A stretch of 64,000 nucleotides of DNA from Candidatus Binataceae bacterium (GTDB taxonomy: Bacteria; Desulfobacterota; Binatia; Binatales; Binataceae), in NCBI GenBank assembly GCA_035508495.1, contig DATJMX010000012.1, positions 21,975-85,974 of the forward strand, given 5' to 3'. Positions 11,901 through 19,360 of the stretch are shown here, one piece after another (positions within the stretch are counted from its first letter, which is position 1; every line of letters starts with the position of its first letter). The translations under genes and the position numbers were made by a program. Under the pieces are notes generated by a model that ran no database searches, was not told the DNA's origin, and saw only the letters and a list, made by a program, of their open reading frames with translations.

Positions 11901-11928
11901 GCATCGTGCATCCGATGCATTTGGCATC
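11901..11928. promoter_or_regulatory. Putative enhancer (UAS) cluster of GCATC half-sites
   Basis: Four GCATC/GATGC half-sites occur in 28 bp (11901-11905, 11908-11912, 11914-11918 inverted, 11924-11928). They include the perfect palindrome TGCATC-C-GATGCA (11907-11919). The cluster lies about 90-115 bp upstream of the predicted sigma-54 start, a usual distance for enhancer-binding activators. Binding by the AlgB-like regulator is inference. Confidence 0.45.
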
Positions 11929-12037
11929 GAGGTAGTCTCTAAAAGCTGTGTATCCGAAGGGAACAACGAACTACATTTAGTTGCAATACTGCAATCAGGA
12001 ATGTTGCGGAGATATTAGCGACTAAACTGAGAGCGGG

Positions 12038-12388
12038 TCAGAGCGACGGGCGAATGTCGGGCCGTCGTTCCTGCGTAGCGCGGCGATCGACCAATGCAAG
12101 CCGCGGTGACGGGCGGTGAACACGCACCGGCAGGTGATGCAGAATGTCGAGACTCGGACAGGGTCCGGCGCCGAAGCTCGCCAGACGCTCGGTAGCCTGA
12201 TGCTCAGGCAGCGGAGCCAGATCGTGATCGACGGCGCTGATCACGCCGCGGCGACCATCGTTGACGACGAAAGTCCATTTGCATCGGAGGCACAGGTAGA
12301 CGTAGCGATGGGGTTTGAGCAACCCGGGCAAGCGCCCCAGGGACTTCACGACGTACTCATGCCGATGCTCGCTCGGATGGCTGAGCAT
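12038..12388 (-). CDS. Conserved-looking small protein with CxxC (unknown function)
   Basis: About 116 residues if ATG 12388 is used. The frame opens further, to ATG 12463, and neither start has a good ribosome site. The core 'YVYLCLRCKWTFVVND', followed by 'ERLASFGAGPCPSL', looks like a small zinc-ribbon-like protein: a CxxC pair and a later GPCP. The opposite-strand frame over the same bases looks like a shadow. It precedes the kdp promoter in the same direction. Coding status is moderately sure, function unknown. Confidence 0.45.
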   Translation of the reverse strand: MLSHPSEHRHEYVVKSLGRLPGLLKPHRYVYLCLRCKWTFVVNDGRRGVISAVDHDLAPLPEHQATERLASFGAGPCPSLDILHHLPVRVHRPSPRLALVDRRATQERRPDIRPSL

Positions 12389-12585
12389 TCGGTCGTGGAG
12401 GGGGGCCAGACGAGCGTCGCGTCGATCGCGAGCACTCCGGCGCCGCTGAAGCAGTTGCAGCATCGGCCGCTATCAGCAGCGGGCGTGCCACGGAAAAAGG
12501 CCGCGAAAATGCTCGAATTTTCGAAGCACAGGCAGCTCAGATTTCGATTTGCATCGTGCCCAACAATGCAAACTGCACTATTGAA

Positions 12586-13833
12586 CTAGGTCAGCAGCCT
12601 GTGAGTTGGCGCTGTCAGTTCCGCCGTCGGGATCCCGATCGGACAGGCGTTCGCGCACGGTTTAGCCGCGCAATCGATGCACGCTGAGGCATTGACCGCG
12701 AGCATCGCATACTCGCGGCGCGCGAACTCCATATCGCGATAGTCGCGTGCGTACATCCCGGTGCGCAGAACTTCAGCGATCGGGACCTCGCTCGGACACG
12801 AGCTCTCGCAGACGTTGCATCCATGGCGGCAATATGAAGCTGAGTTGAACGCCATGTAGCGCCGCAGCAGGGTGGTATCGCCGACGGCGGTTGAATGCGC
12901 TCCGGAAGCGCCCAGGTACTCGTCGATAAGCTCGCGGCTCGTCATCGACACAATCAGCGCATCGACGTTGCCTCCGGAAAGCACCCATCGGAACGCCGCC
13001 TGGGCGAAGGTCGCGCCGTCCTTCTCGTATGGACGCATGTCGTTGAGACGCGCGCCCATCAGCGTCTTCATCACGACCGTGCCCATGCCCTTGGACTTCG
13101 CCTTGGCGAGCAGCCGCGGCAGCTCGGGTTGGACGGCGATAAAATCGAAATTGTGGAAATAACGTTTGAAGAACGACGGATCCTGCCCGAAGTTGTGGGC
13201 GGCCAGGATCACGTCGTAGTGGCCGGAGTCGATCGCATATTCGAGGCATTCGCCGAGGTTGCCCGCGTGACCCGACATCGCGGTGAAGCGCAGTTTGCCC
13301 TGCTTTCGCGCCTGCGCGACGAACTCGTACCATTCGGGATTCTTGAGGCGCGCCACGTCGTTAACGGCGTGGTTGAAGTAGATATCGACGTGATCGGTCT
13401 GGAGGCGCTTCAGGCTGCCTTCGAGCGACGACATGATCACATCGCGGCGATCGTCGGGCATCGCGAAGGTCTTGGAGGTGAGCACTACTTTATCGCGCTT
13501 GCCGCGCAGCGCGTTACCGAGCGTGGTCTCGGATTCGCCATCGGTGTAGTCGGACGCGGTATCGAAGTAATTGATGCCGGCGTCGAACGCATGATTGACG
13601 AGGTCTTCCTGGCCCGCGCGCAGACGGCTCGATCCAAAGGAAATGTCAGAAATCTTGAGGCCGGTCTTGCCGAGCGCAACGTAGCGCTGGACTTTGGGCG
13701 GCGGGCTGATCGAGGCGGAGGTCTCGGCGGCGAGGCCAAGGAATCCAACGCCGAGGCCGGCCAGCGCGCCGCACTTCAGGAACTCGCGGCGATCGATAGA
13801 GGGGCGGTCGAGCGGATAATCATCGCGTGACAT
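12586..13833 (-). CDS. Aldo/keto reductase with C-terminal ferredoxin-like domain, twin-arginine type
   Basis: 415 residues. The N-terminus has a twin-arginine-like 'DRREFLKCGALAGLGVGF', so the protein may be exported folded. The body is an aldo/keto reductase TIM barrel ('FGSSRLRAGQ', 'YFDTASDYTDGE', 'LTSKT'). The tail carries cysteines in 'CRHGCNVCESSCP' and 'CIDCAAKPCANACPIGIP', the pattern of two [4Fe-4S] clusters. ATG 13833 is preceded by GGAGG at 7 nt. The substrate is unknown. It is next to the luciferase-like monooxygenase on the same strand, 117 bp apart. Confidence 0.9.
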   Translation of the reverse strand: MSRDDYPLDRPSIDRREFLKCGALAGLGVGFLGLAAETSASISPPPKVQRYVALGKTGLKISDISFGSSRLRAGQEDLVNHAFDAGINYFDTASDYTDGESETTLGNALRGKRDKVVLTSKTFAMPDDRRDVIMSSLEGSLKRLQTDHVDIYFNHAVNDVARLKNPEWYEFVAQARKQGKLRFTAMSGHAGNLGECLEYAIDSGHYDVILAAHNFGQDPSFFKRYFHNFDFIAVQPELPRLLAKAKSKGMGTVVMKTLMGARLNDMRPYEKDGATFAQAAFRWVLSGGNVDALIVSMTSRELIDEYLGASGAHSTAVGDTTLLRRYMAFNSASYCRHGCNVCESSCPSEVPIAEVLRTGMYARDYRDMEFARREYAMLAVNASACIDCAAKPCANACPIGIPTAELTAPTHRLLT

Positions 13834-13950
13834 CAGCACACCTCCGACGCGGCCGCGGGTGCATCGCGCCGCACGCGATCAATTTGAACACCGCGCCAGT
13901 GAGATCACAATGTGCGAAAATGAATACGCGGCGCCGCTCCGCTTCTGCGC

Positions 13951-14802
13951 CTAAAACTTCGCGATGACTGTCTCGCCGAAGCGGCGGATGTCGTCGAGCA
14001 TCTGCTGGCCTTCGCTCACGAAGCCCGCGACGGTGTCGGTCGCGCCGATGTCGCCGAGGCGTCTGTAGTCCTCGAGCTTGCTGGCGGTTATGTCCATGAC
14101 GTGAATCTCGTAGTCGCTGCGGCCGAGGGTTCCAAACTCGCCGCGATAGGCGTTGAGCTCGTCGATCATCGTCTTCAGCGCAGACGTCTCGGCGTTGGCG
14201 GAGATCCAGCCGTCGCATAGCTTCGCAGCGCGGATTAGCGCGGGCTTGCTATGGCCGCCGTACAGGATCGGCACTGGACGGTCGGGCACCGGGTTCAGCT
14301 TCATCGGGCCGATATCGTAGTTGCGGCTATGAAATTCGAAATATTGCCCCGTCATCGCGCCGCGGATGATCTCGATAGATTCGTTCATCAGCTCGCCGCG
14401 CCGGTCGAAGTTCATCCCGTTGTAGGCGAAGTCCTCGCGCCAGGGGCTCAGGCCAGCGCCCAAGCTGACGCGATTATTCGATATGACCGCAAGCGAGCTG
14501 AGCGCCTTGGCGAGCACGAGCGGCTGGCGCACCGGAACTTTCATCACCGCCGGATAGAAGCGCAGCGTCTTTGTCACCGCGGCCATCCAGGTCATCGCGA
14601 TGAGCGGTTCGATAAACGGCGTCATCGAAATGTACACGCGAATATTTTCGGTATCCGCATATGGATATTTCGAGGTCGTCGTCACCGGAAAGAACAGGCT
14701 GTCCGGCATCGTGATGGACGCGAATCCCGCCGCCTCCGCCGCTTGTGCGATGGCGATGAAGTCCCGGTATTCGCCCCGGGAGAGCATCAATGTGAAACGC
14801 AT
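13951..14802 (-). CDS. LLM-class flavin-dependent oxidoreductase
   Basis: 283 residues, bacterial-luciferase-like TIM barrel. Typical pieces are 'FASITMPDSLFFP', 'VSLGAGLSPWREDF' and 'PVPILYGGHSKPAL'. Members use reduced FMN or F420; which one cannot be told here. GGGAGG sits 5 nt before the ATG. The substrate is unknown. Confidence 0.9.
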   Translation of the reverse strand: MRFTLMLSRGEYRDFIAIAQAAEAAGFASITMPDSLFFPVTTTSKYPYADTENIRVYISMTPFIEPLIAMTWMAAVTKTLRFYPAVMKVPVRQPLVLAKALSSLAVISNNRVSLGAGLSPWREDFAYNGMNFDRRGELMNESIEIIRGAMTGQYFEFHSRNYDIGPMKLNPVPDRPVPILYGGHSKPALIRAAKLCDGWISANAETSALKTMIDELNAYRGEFGTLGRSDYEIHVMDITASKLEDYRRLGDIGATDTVAGFVSEGQQMLDDIRRFGETVIAKF

Positions 14803-14975
14803 AACAGCCTCCCCGCGTCTTTCATTATCACGACGAGTCGTGACGGGATTAGCGCTCGGAAGTCAATAGATTTGCTACTAGCGCGAATGATGCACGCGCT
14901 CGCTCATCGCCATAGGCTTAATCAGTGAGGAACTTGAACTTCGCCGCGCCTGAAACCGTGGCAAGGGAGCTAAAG

Positions 14976-15257
14976 ATGAAGATTCGACGAGTTTTGGTAA
15001 TGACTGCTGTAGCGATCGGGTTTGCGGTGCTGCCGGTCGTTGCCCGCGCACAGGGCCATCCGCCGGGGATGGGCGATTACGATCAGCATCACGAATGGCA
15101 CGATGCGAGCTGGTGGAGCAAGCACGATCCCAAGTGGGTCCAGGAGCATCATGCCGATTGGGGCGCCTACGACGACCACCATCATTGGCATGACCGCAAA
15201 TGGTGGATGAAGCACCATCGCGACTGGGTCGAGAAGAACCATCACGACTGGTTCTAA
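14976..15257 (+). CDS. Secreted His/Trp-rich repeat protein
   Basis: 93 residues. A signal peptide ('LPVVARA-QG') precedes a mature part of about 65 residues dominated by His, Trp, Asp and Lys. Two tandem copies are seen: 'HHEWHDASWWSKHDPKWV' and 'HHHWHDRKWWMKHHRDWV', each ending in 'HHADW' or 'HHDWF'. The start at 14976 has GGGAG about 9 nt upstream; an upstream in-frame ATG (14925) would spoil the signal peptide. Metal binding in the periplasm is plausible. I know of no assigned function for such proteins. Confidence 0.8.
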   Translation: MKIRRVLVMTAVAIGFAVLPVVARAQGHPPGMGDYDQHHEWHDASWWSKHDPKWVQEHHADWGAYDDHHHWHDRKWWMKHHRDWVEKNHHDWF

Positions 15258-15275
15258 TTCGCAGCCAGATTAACA

Positions 15276-15306
15276 GACCGGCTCAGTTGGAAAGGCTGAG
15301 CCGGTC
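15276..15306. terminator. Hairpin between convergent genes
   Basis: GACCGGCTCAG (15276-15286) and CTGAGCCGGTC (15296-15306) form a perfect 11-bp stem with a 9-nt loop. It lies just after the His/Trp-rich gene and reaches the stop of the anti-sigma gene. The following T-run is weak (AGTTCTT), so it may serve as a two-way terminator of modest strength. Confidence 0.6.
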
Positions 15307-15553
15307 AGTTCTTCTGCCGCCTGATCGCCGCCATTACTGCATCGACGAGTTCTTCCGGAGCTTCATCGGGCACCTCGCTGTCCGGATTCGCGTAAGCACC
15401 CTTTGCCAGTGCGATTACGTTTCCGTAGTCGCGCAGGTAGTCCACGCAGGGCTTGCATCCTGCGACGTGCTTCTCGAACTCGAGCAGAACTTCCCCACGA
15501 AGCTCGCCCTCGCGATAGGCACAGATGAACTCGACAAACTCCCTGCAGTTCAT
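15305..15553 (-). CDS. Zinc-finger (zf-HC2) anti-sigma-like protein
   Basis: 82 residues from ATG 15553, which has GGAGAG 6 nt upstream. The start 'MNCREFVEFICAYREGEL' and the later 'HVAGCKPCVDYL' give the Cys-His-x3-Cys-x2-Cys pattern of zinc anti-sigma domains. There is no membrane span, so it would be a soluble anti-sigma protein. The only ECF sigma factor in the window lies 2.4 kb away on the other strand (17916-18788); whether they are partners is unknown. Confidence 0.85.
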   Translation of the reverse strand: MNCREFVEFICAYREGELRGEVLLEFEKHVAGCKPCVDYLRDYGNVIALAKGAYANPDSEVPDEAPEELVDAVMAAIRRQKN

Positions 15554-15816
15554 AGGTCTCTCCAAGAATGAAACGCGCTCTTCCCCACCCGAGCGGCGCG
15601 TGGCAGCTTGCGCCAATTGGGAATTCGTCTCAGGATCATAGGCAATCATTATCGATGGAGCTCCCGGTTGGTCGGGCTGAGCCCGAAATTCGGCAAAACT
15701 GCTCGATCGTTAGATGCCTCTCGTAGGTGCAAAGTTTCCGCGAATTTAATTATCGCCATTAGTCGATAAACAAAGCAAAGCGGAACTCTGAGAGCTTTCT
15801 TAGGCTCGAATCTTCT

Positions 15817-17799
15817 ATGGCTGCGCAGATTGATCCACCGGCTAGTGTGTCTGAGAGCCAGGCGCTGTGGACCATCGTCCAGAGAATCAAAGGCGAAGTC
15901 GGCGAGGGGTACATCCGCGCCCTGGTCCAGAACATGGCGCTGGCACTCGGCGTTCAGTACGCGATCATTTCCGAGCGCATCCCATATGCTGAACGCGTCC
16001 GCACCCGAGCGCTGTGGGGCCGCGGCGAGTTCCTCGACGATTTTGAGATCCCTTTCGTCGGCTGTCCGTGCGAGACCGCGCTCCGCGGCGAGATTATCCA
16101 CGTTGCCGAAGGCGTGCGAACGAAGTATCCCGACGCCCCTTACCTTGCGGATTGGAAAATCGAGAGCTATTGCGGCGTTCCTCTAATAGCCAATGACGGC
16201 AGCGTGATCGGGCACATCGGCGTGATGGACGACAAGCCGATGCCCGATGGCTCGCGCGCGATCGCGCTGCTCGAGATATGCGCGGCGCGGACCTGCGGCG
16301 AGATCGAGCGGATGGCGGCGGAGCGCGCCATTGCGGCTGCCAGGGAACGGGTCGAGCGAATTCTCGCCTCGGCGATGGACGCCATCATCACGATCAACGC
16401 GCGCGGGCGTATCGTGCTGTTCAACGAAGCGGCGGAGAAAATCTTTGGTTGCTCGGCCAGCGATGCAATCAGCACGCCCGTCGAGCGATTTATGTCCCCC
16501 GGCCTCAGCCGCTCCTATAACGAGATCGTCGAGCGGCTCGATGCGGGCGAAATCCAAGGTCACTACGTGTGGGCGCCCGATGGACTGAACGCGCGCCGCG
16601 CCGATGGCGGCGAGTTTCCAATCGAGGCGACGATCTCGCACGCGGTTACGCAGGACGGCTGGCTCTACACGCTCATCCTGCGCGACGTCGATGAGAAACG
16701 CCGCGCCCGCGAGGAGATCCAGCAGCTCGGTCGCCAGAACGAATACCTGCAGGAAGAGATCAAGCAGGAGCATCACTCGGACGAAATCGTCGGGCGCAGC
16801 CCCGAACTCGGGCGCGTGCTCGACCAGGTGCGGCTCGTCGCCAATACCGACTCGACGGTGCTCCTCCTGGGCGAGACCGGCACCGGCAAGGAAATGATCG
16901 CGCGTGCGATTCATGCTGGCAGCTCGCGCCGCGACAAACCGTTGATCAAGGTAAACTGCGCGGCGCTTCCAGCCGGGCTAATCGAGAGCGAGCTTTTCGG
17001 CCACGAGCGCGGCGCATTCACGGGCGCGATCGAGCGGCGAATCGGGCGCTTCGAGCTGGCGGACGGCGGGACGATTTTTCTCGATGAAATCGGCGAGATG
17101 CCGCCGGAGCTGCAAGTCAAGCTGCTGCGCGTTTTGCAGGAGCACGAATTCGATCGCGTCGGCGGCCGCGAACCGATCAAGGTCAACGTCCGCGTGATCG
17201 CCGCGACCAATCGCGATCTCGAAACCGAAGTGGCCGCCGGTCACTATCGCCAGGACCTCTACTATCGTCTCAACGTGTTTCCGATCGACGTGCCTCCCCT
17301 GCGCGAGCGTGTCGAGGATATCCCGTTGCTCGTGCATTACTTCGTTGACCGCTATGCGGCGCGGATCGGGCGCAAGATCGCGCGCGTTCCGGACGCAGCG
17401 ATGGAAGTGTTGCGCGAGTATGCGTGGCCGGGCAACGTGCGCGAGCTGGAAAACGTCATCGAGCGGGCGGTTATTCTCTCACCGGGATCAGAGTTACGTG
17501 TCGATGACTTCGCGCTGCATTCTGCGCGATCGGTGCCCCCGTCATCTGTCGTTATCTCGAACGACGCGATGCATGAGCTGCCGCCGCAGGCTCTTGTTAC
17601 TGCCGATGATCGTCTTTCGTTAACCGACATCGAGCGCCGCCACATCATGTCGGTGCTCGAGCGCACCGCGTGGCGCGTCGATGGCCCAACCGGCGCAGCG
17701 CGCCTGCTCCATCTGAATCCCAGCACCTTGCGCAGCCGAATGAAGAAGCTCGGAATTCAACGAAGCTATCGCGATATTTCGAGGATCCGCGAAATTTGA
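15817..17799 (+). CDS. Sigma-54-dependent transcriptional activator (GAF-PAS-AAA-HTH)
   Basis: 660 residues. A GAF domain (about 15-170; Cys pair in 'FVGCPCETAL'), a PAS domain (about 180-300), a short coiled linker, and an AAA+ domain (about 325-560) with Walker A 'GETGTGKE', canonical 'GAFTGA' and 'GGTIFLDEIGEM'. A Fis-like HTH ends the protein ('GAARLLHLNPSTLRSRMKKL'). It resembles FhlA/NorR-type regulators that respond to a small ligand or redox signal. No receiver domain, so it is not part of a two-component pair. Target genes are not evident; it stands alone. Confidence 0.93.
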   Translation: MAAQIDPPASVSESQALWTIVQRIKGEVGEGYIRALVQNMALALGVQYAIISERIPYAERVRTRALWGRGEFLDDFEIPFVGCPCETALRGEIIHVAEGVRTKYPDAPYLADWKIESYCGVPLIANDGSVIGHIGVMDDKPMPDGSRAIALLEICAARTCGEIERMAAERAIAAARERVERILASAMDAIITINARGRIVLFNEAAEKIFGCSASDAISTPVERFMSPGLSRSYNEIVERLDAGEIQGHYVWAPDGLNARRADGGEFPIEATISHAVTQDGWLYTLILRDVDEKRRAREEIQQLGRQNEYLQEEIKQEHHSDEIVGRSPELGRVLDQVRLVANTDSTVLLLGETGTGKEMIARAIHAGSSRRDKPLIKVNCAALPAGLIESELFGHERGAFTGAIERRIGRFELADGGTIFLDEIGEMPPELQVKLLRVLQEHEFDRVGGREPIKVNVRVIAATNRDLETEVAAGHYRQDLYYRLNVFPIDVPPLRERVEDIPLLVHYFVDRYAARIGRKIARVPDAAMEVLREYAWPGNVRELENVIERAVILSPGSELRVDDFALHSARSVPPSSVVISNDAMHELPPQALVTADDRLSLTDIERRHIMSVLERTAWRVDGPTGAARLLHLNPSTLRSRMKKLGIQRSYRDISRIREI

Positions 17800-17915
17800 T
17801 GGCGCGGCTCGCAAATTTGCGAAGAGCGCGCGCTCGGATCTTCGCATAATCCCAGCAGCTGCTGATTATTTCTCAGCGCGCGTGCTCGGTACGGCCCTTG
17901 CTCTGATCGCGCCCC

Positions 17916-18788
17916 ATGATACGCATCAGCCGAAGCGAACAATCCGAGGCCGCCACGCGTCTCATCGTCGAAGGACAGCTAACTGGAGCTAACGCCCGCG
18001 AGCTCCGCAACTCGTTCGAGGGCGCACACTTTGGCGATCGCCGCGTGGTGATTGATGTCGCCGGGGTGACATTTGTCGATCATGCAGCGGCGAAAGTCGT
18101 ACATGACCTCGAAGGCCGGGGCGCCAAAGTTTCGGGCGCCTCGAACTTCGTTGGCGAACAGCTCCGCGACGGCCATGATCCTTATTCCGATGAAGATGAC
18201 CTCGTGCGCCGCCTGCGCGAAGGCAATGAAGACGCGTTCGAAGCGATGGTCCGCAAGTACGGCGGCCGGATGCTCGCCGTCGCGCGGCGTTTCTTGCCCG
18301 TCGAGCAGGACGCGCGCGATGCCGTGCAAGAGGCGATGATCTCCGCATTTAAAGCGGTTCACAACTTTGCCGGCGACGCGAAGCTCTCGACCTGGCTGCA
18401 TCGTATCGTCGTCAACGCGTCGCTGATGCAGCTGCGCTATCGCCGCCGCCGCGCCGAGGAATCGATCGAAAGCCTGCTGCCGCGCTTCGATGAAGACGGC
18501 CAGTGGGCCGACGAGACGATGCGTTTCGTGCGCGACGACGATCTGCCGCTGGAACGTCGCGACACTCGTGAGATGGTCCGCAAGTGCATCGACCGGCTGC
18601 CTGAGAATTATCGAACGGTGCTGCTGCTCCGCGATATCGAAGAGCTCGATACGGACGAGGTGGCGAAGATCCTCAAGGCGACGACCAACACCGTCAAGGT
18701 GCGCCTCCATCGCGCCCGCCAGGCGCTGCGCGCGATCCTCGCGCAGGAGTTGCGCGCGAACGGAGAACTACCCGAGGTCCGCGCCTGA
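17916..18788 (+). CDS. STAS-domain / ECF sigma factor fusion
   Basis: 290 residues. Residues 1-85 look like a STAS domain ('LIVEGQLTGANARELR', 'VVIDVAGVTFVDHAAAKVV'). The usual DSSG phospho-site is DHAA here, so no phosphorylatable Ser. An ECF sigma factor follows: region 2 at about 95-180 ('DARDAVQEAMISAFKAVHNF') and region 4 at about 225-280 ('LPENYRTVLLLRDIEELDTDEVAKIL'). The ribosome site before ATG 17916 is poor, but the STAS part reads as real protein in one continuous frame. STAS domains normally bind anti-sigma kinases; fused to the sigma factor it may act as a built-in sensor or partner-binding module. Confidence 0.85.
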   Translation: MIRISRSEQSEAATRLIVEGQLTGANARELRNSFEGAHFGDRRVVIDVAGVTFVDHAAAKVVHDLEGRGAKVSGASNFVGEQLRDGHDPYSDEDDLVRRLREGNEDAFEAMVRKYGGRMLAVARRFLPVEQDARDAVQEAMISAFKAVHNFAGDAKLSTWLHRIVVNASLMQLRYRRRRAEESIESLLPRFDEDGQWADETMRFVRDDDLPLERRDTREMVRKCIDRLPENYRTVLLLRDIEELDTDEVAKILKATTNTVKVRLHRARQALRAILAQELRANGELPEVRA

Positions 18789-18794
18789 GCCGCC

Positions 18795-19199
18795 TCAGGT
18801 CAGCTCGGCGCGGCGTATCGTCAGGAGAATAGCGGCACCGCACGTGACGCCCGCCGCGATAATGAAGTAGGCGATCACAAAGCCGAGCGAGTGTTCGACA
18901 TCGAGCTGCGGGCTGCGCACGCGAAACAGGATCATGTTGGAAACCACGTAGGCGGCATAAATCCACGCCAGCGGCAGCGCATACCACTTCATCCGCCAAA
19001 TCCCCGCTGCATAGATCAAAAGATAGAGCCCAAAGAGCGGCGCGATCACCCGATCGATCGTGTCATGTAACCGGATTCCGAAGAACACCAGTCCCACCCG
19101 CGGATTATGCGCAAACGGTTTGCCAAAATCCGAAAACGCCATCAGCAGAAACAGGAAAGTGCACAGCGTCAGGATCGGCCCGCGTCTGGATTCGTTCAT
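18795..19199 (-). CDS. Small membrane protein (four spans), unknown function
   Basis: 134 residues with about four hydrophobic spans (roughly 10-22, 50-68, 72-90, 105-127). It ends 'LLTIRRAELT'. I do not recognise a family. It is convergent with the STAS-ECF gene, with only 6 bp between the stops. Confidence 0.7.
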   Translation of the reverse strand: MNESRRGPILTLCTFLFLLMAFSDFGKPFAHNPRVGLVFFGIRLHDTIDRVIAPLFGLYLLIYAAGIWRMKWYALPLAWIYAAYVVSNMILFRVRSPQLDVEHSLGFVIAYFIIAAGVTCGAAILLTIRRAELT

Positions 19200-19360
19200 G
19201 TGAGCGCCTCAATGCTCTCGCGATCGTAGTCGAGAGGGATCACCTACAAAGCATCATTGCCCAGTTGCATGGCGGGGCTTCAAGTTTCCTTTGTACCGCT
19301 CGCGAGCGCATCGCTATGTGCTTCGCGCTGAGGGACTGGTAGCGTGACTACGATTCACTG

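Noticed and set aside
12116..12589. 157-codon plus-strand frame between kdp and the aldo/keto reductase
   Set aside because: No motif or ribosome site; the minus-strand frame has the CxxC core that looks more like a protein. Not fully certain.
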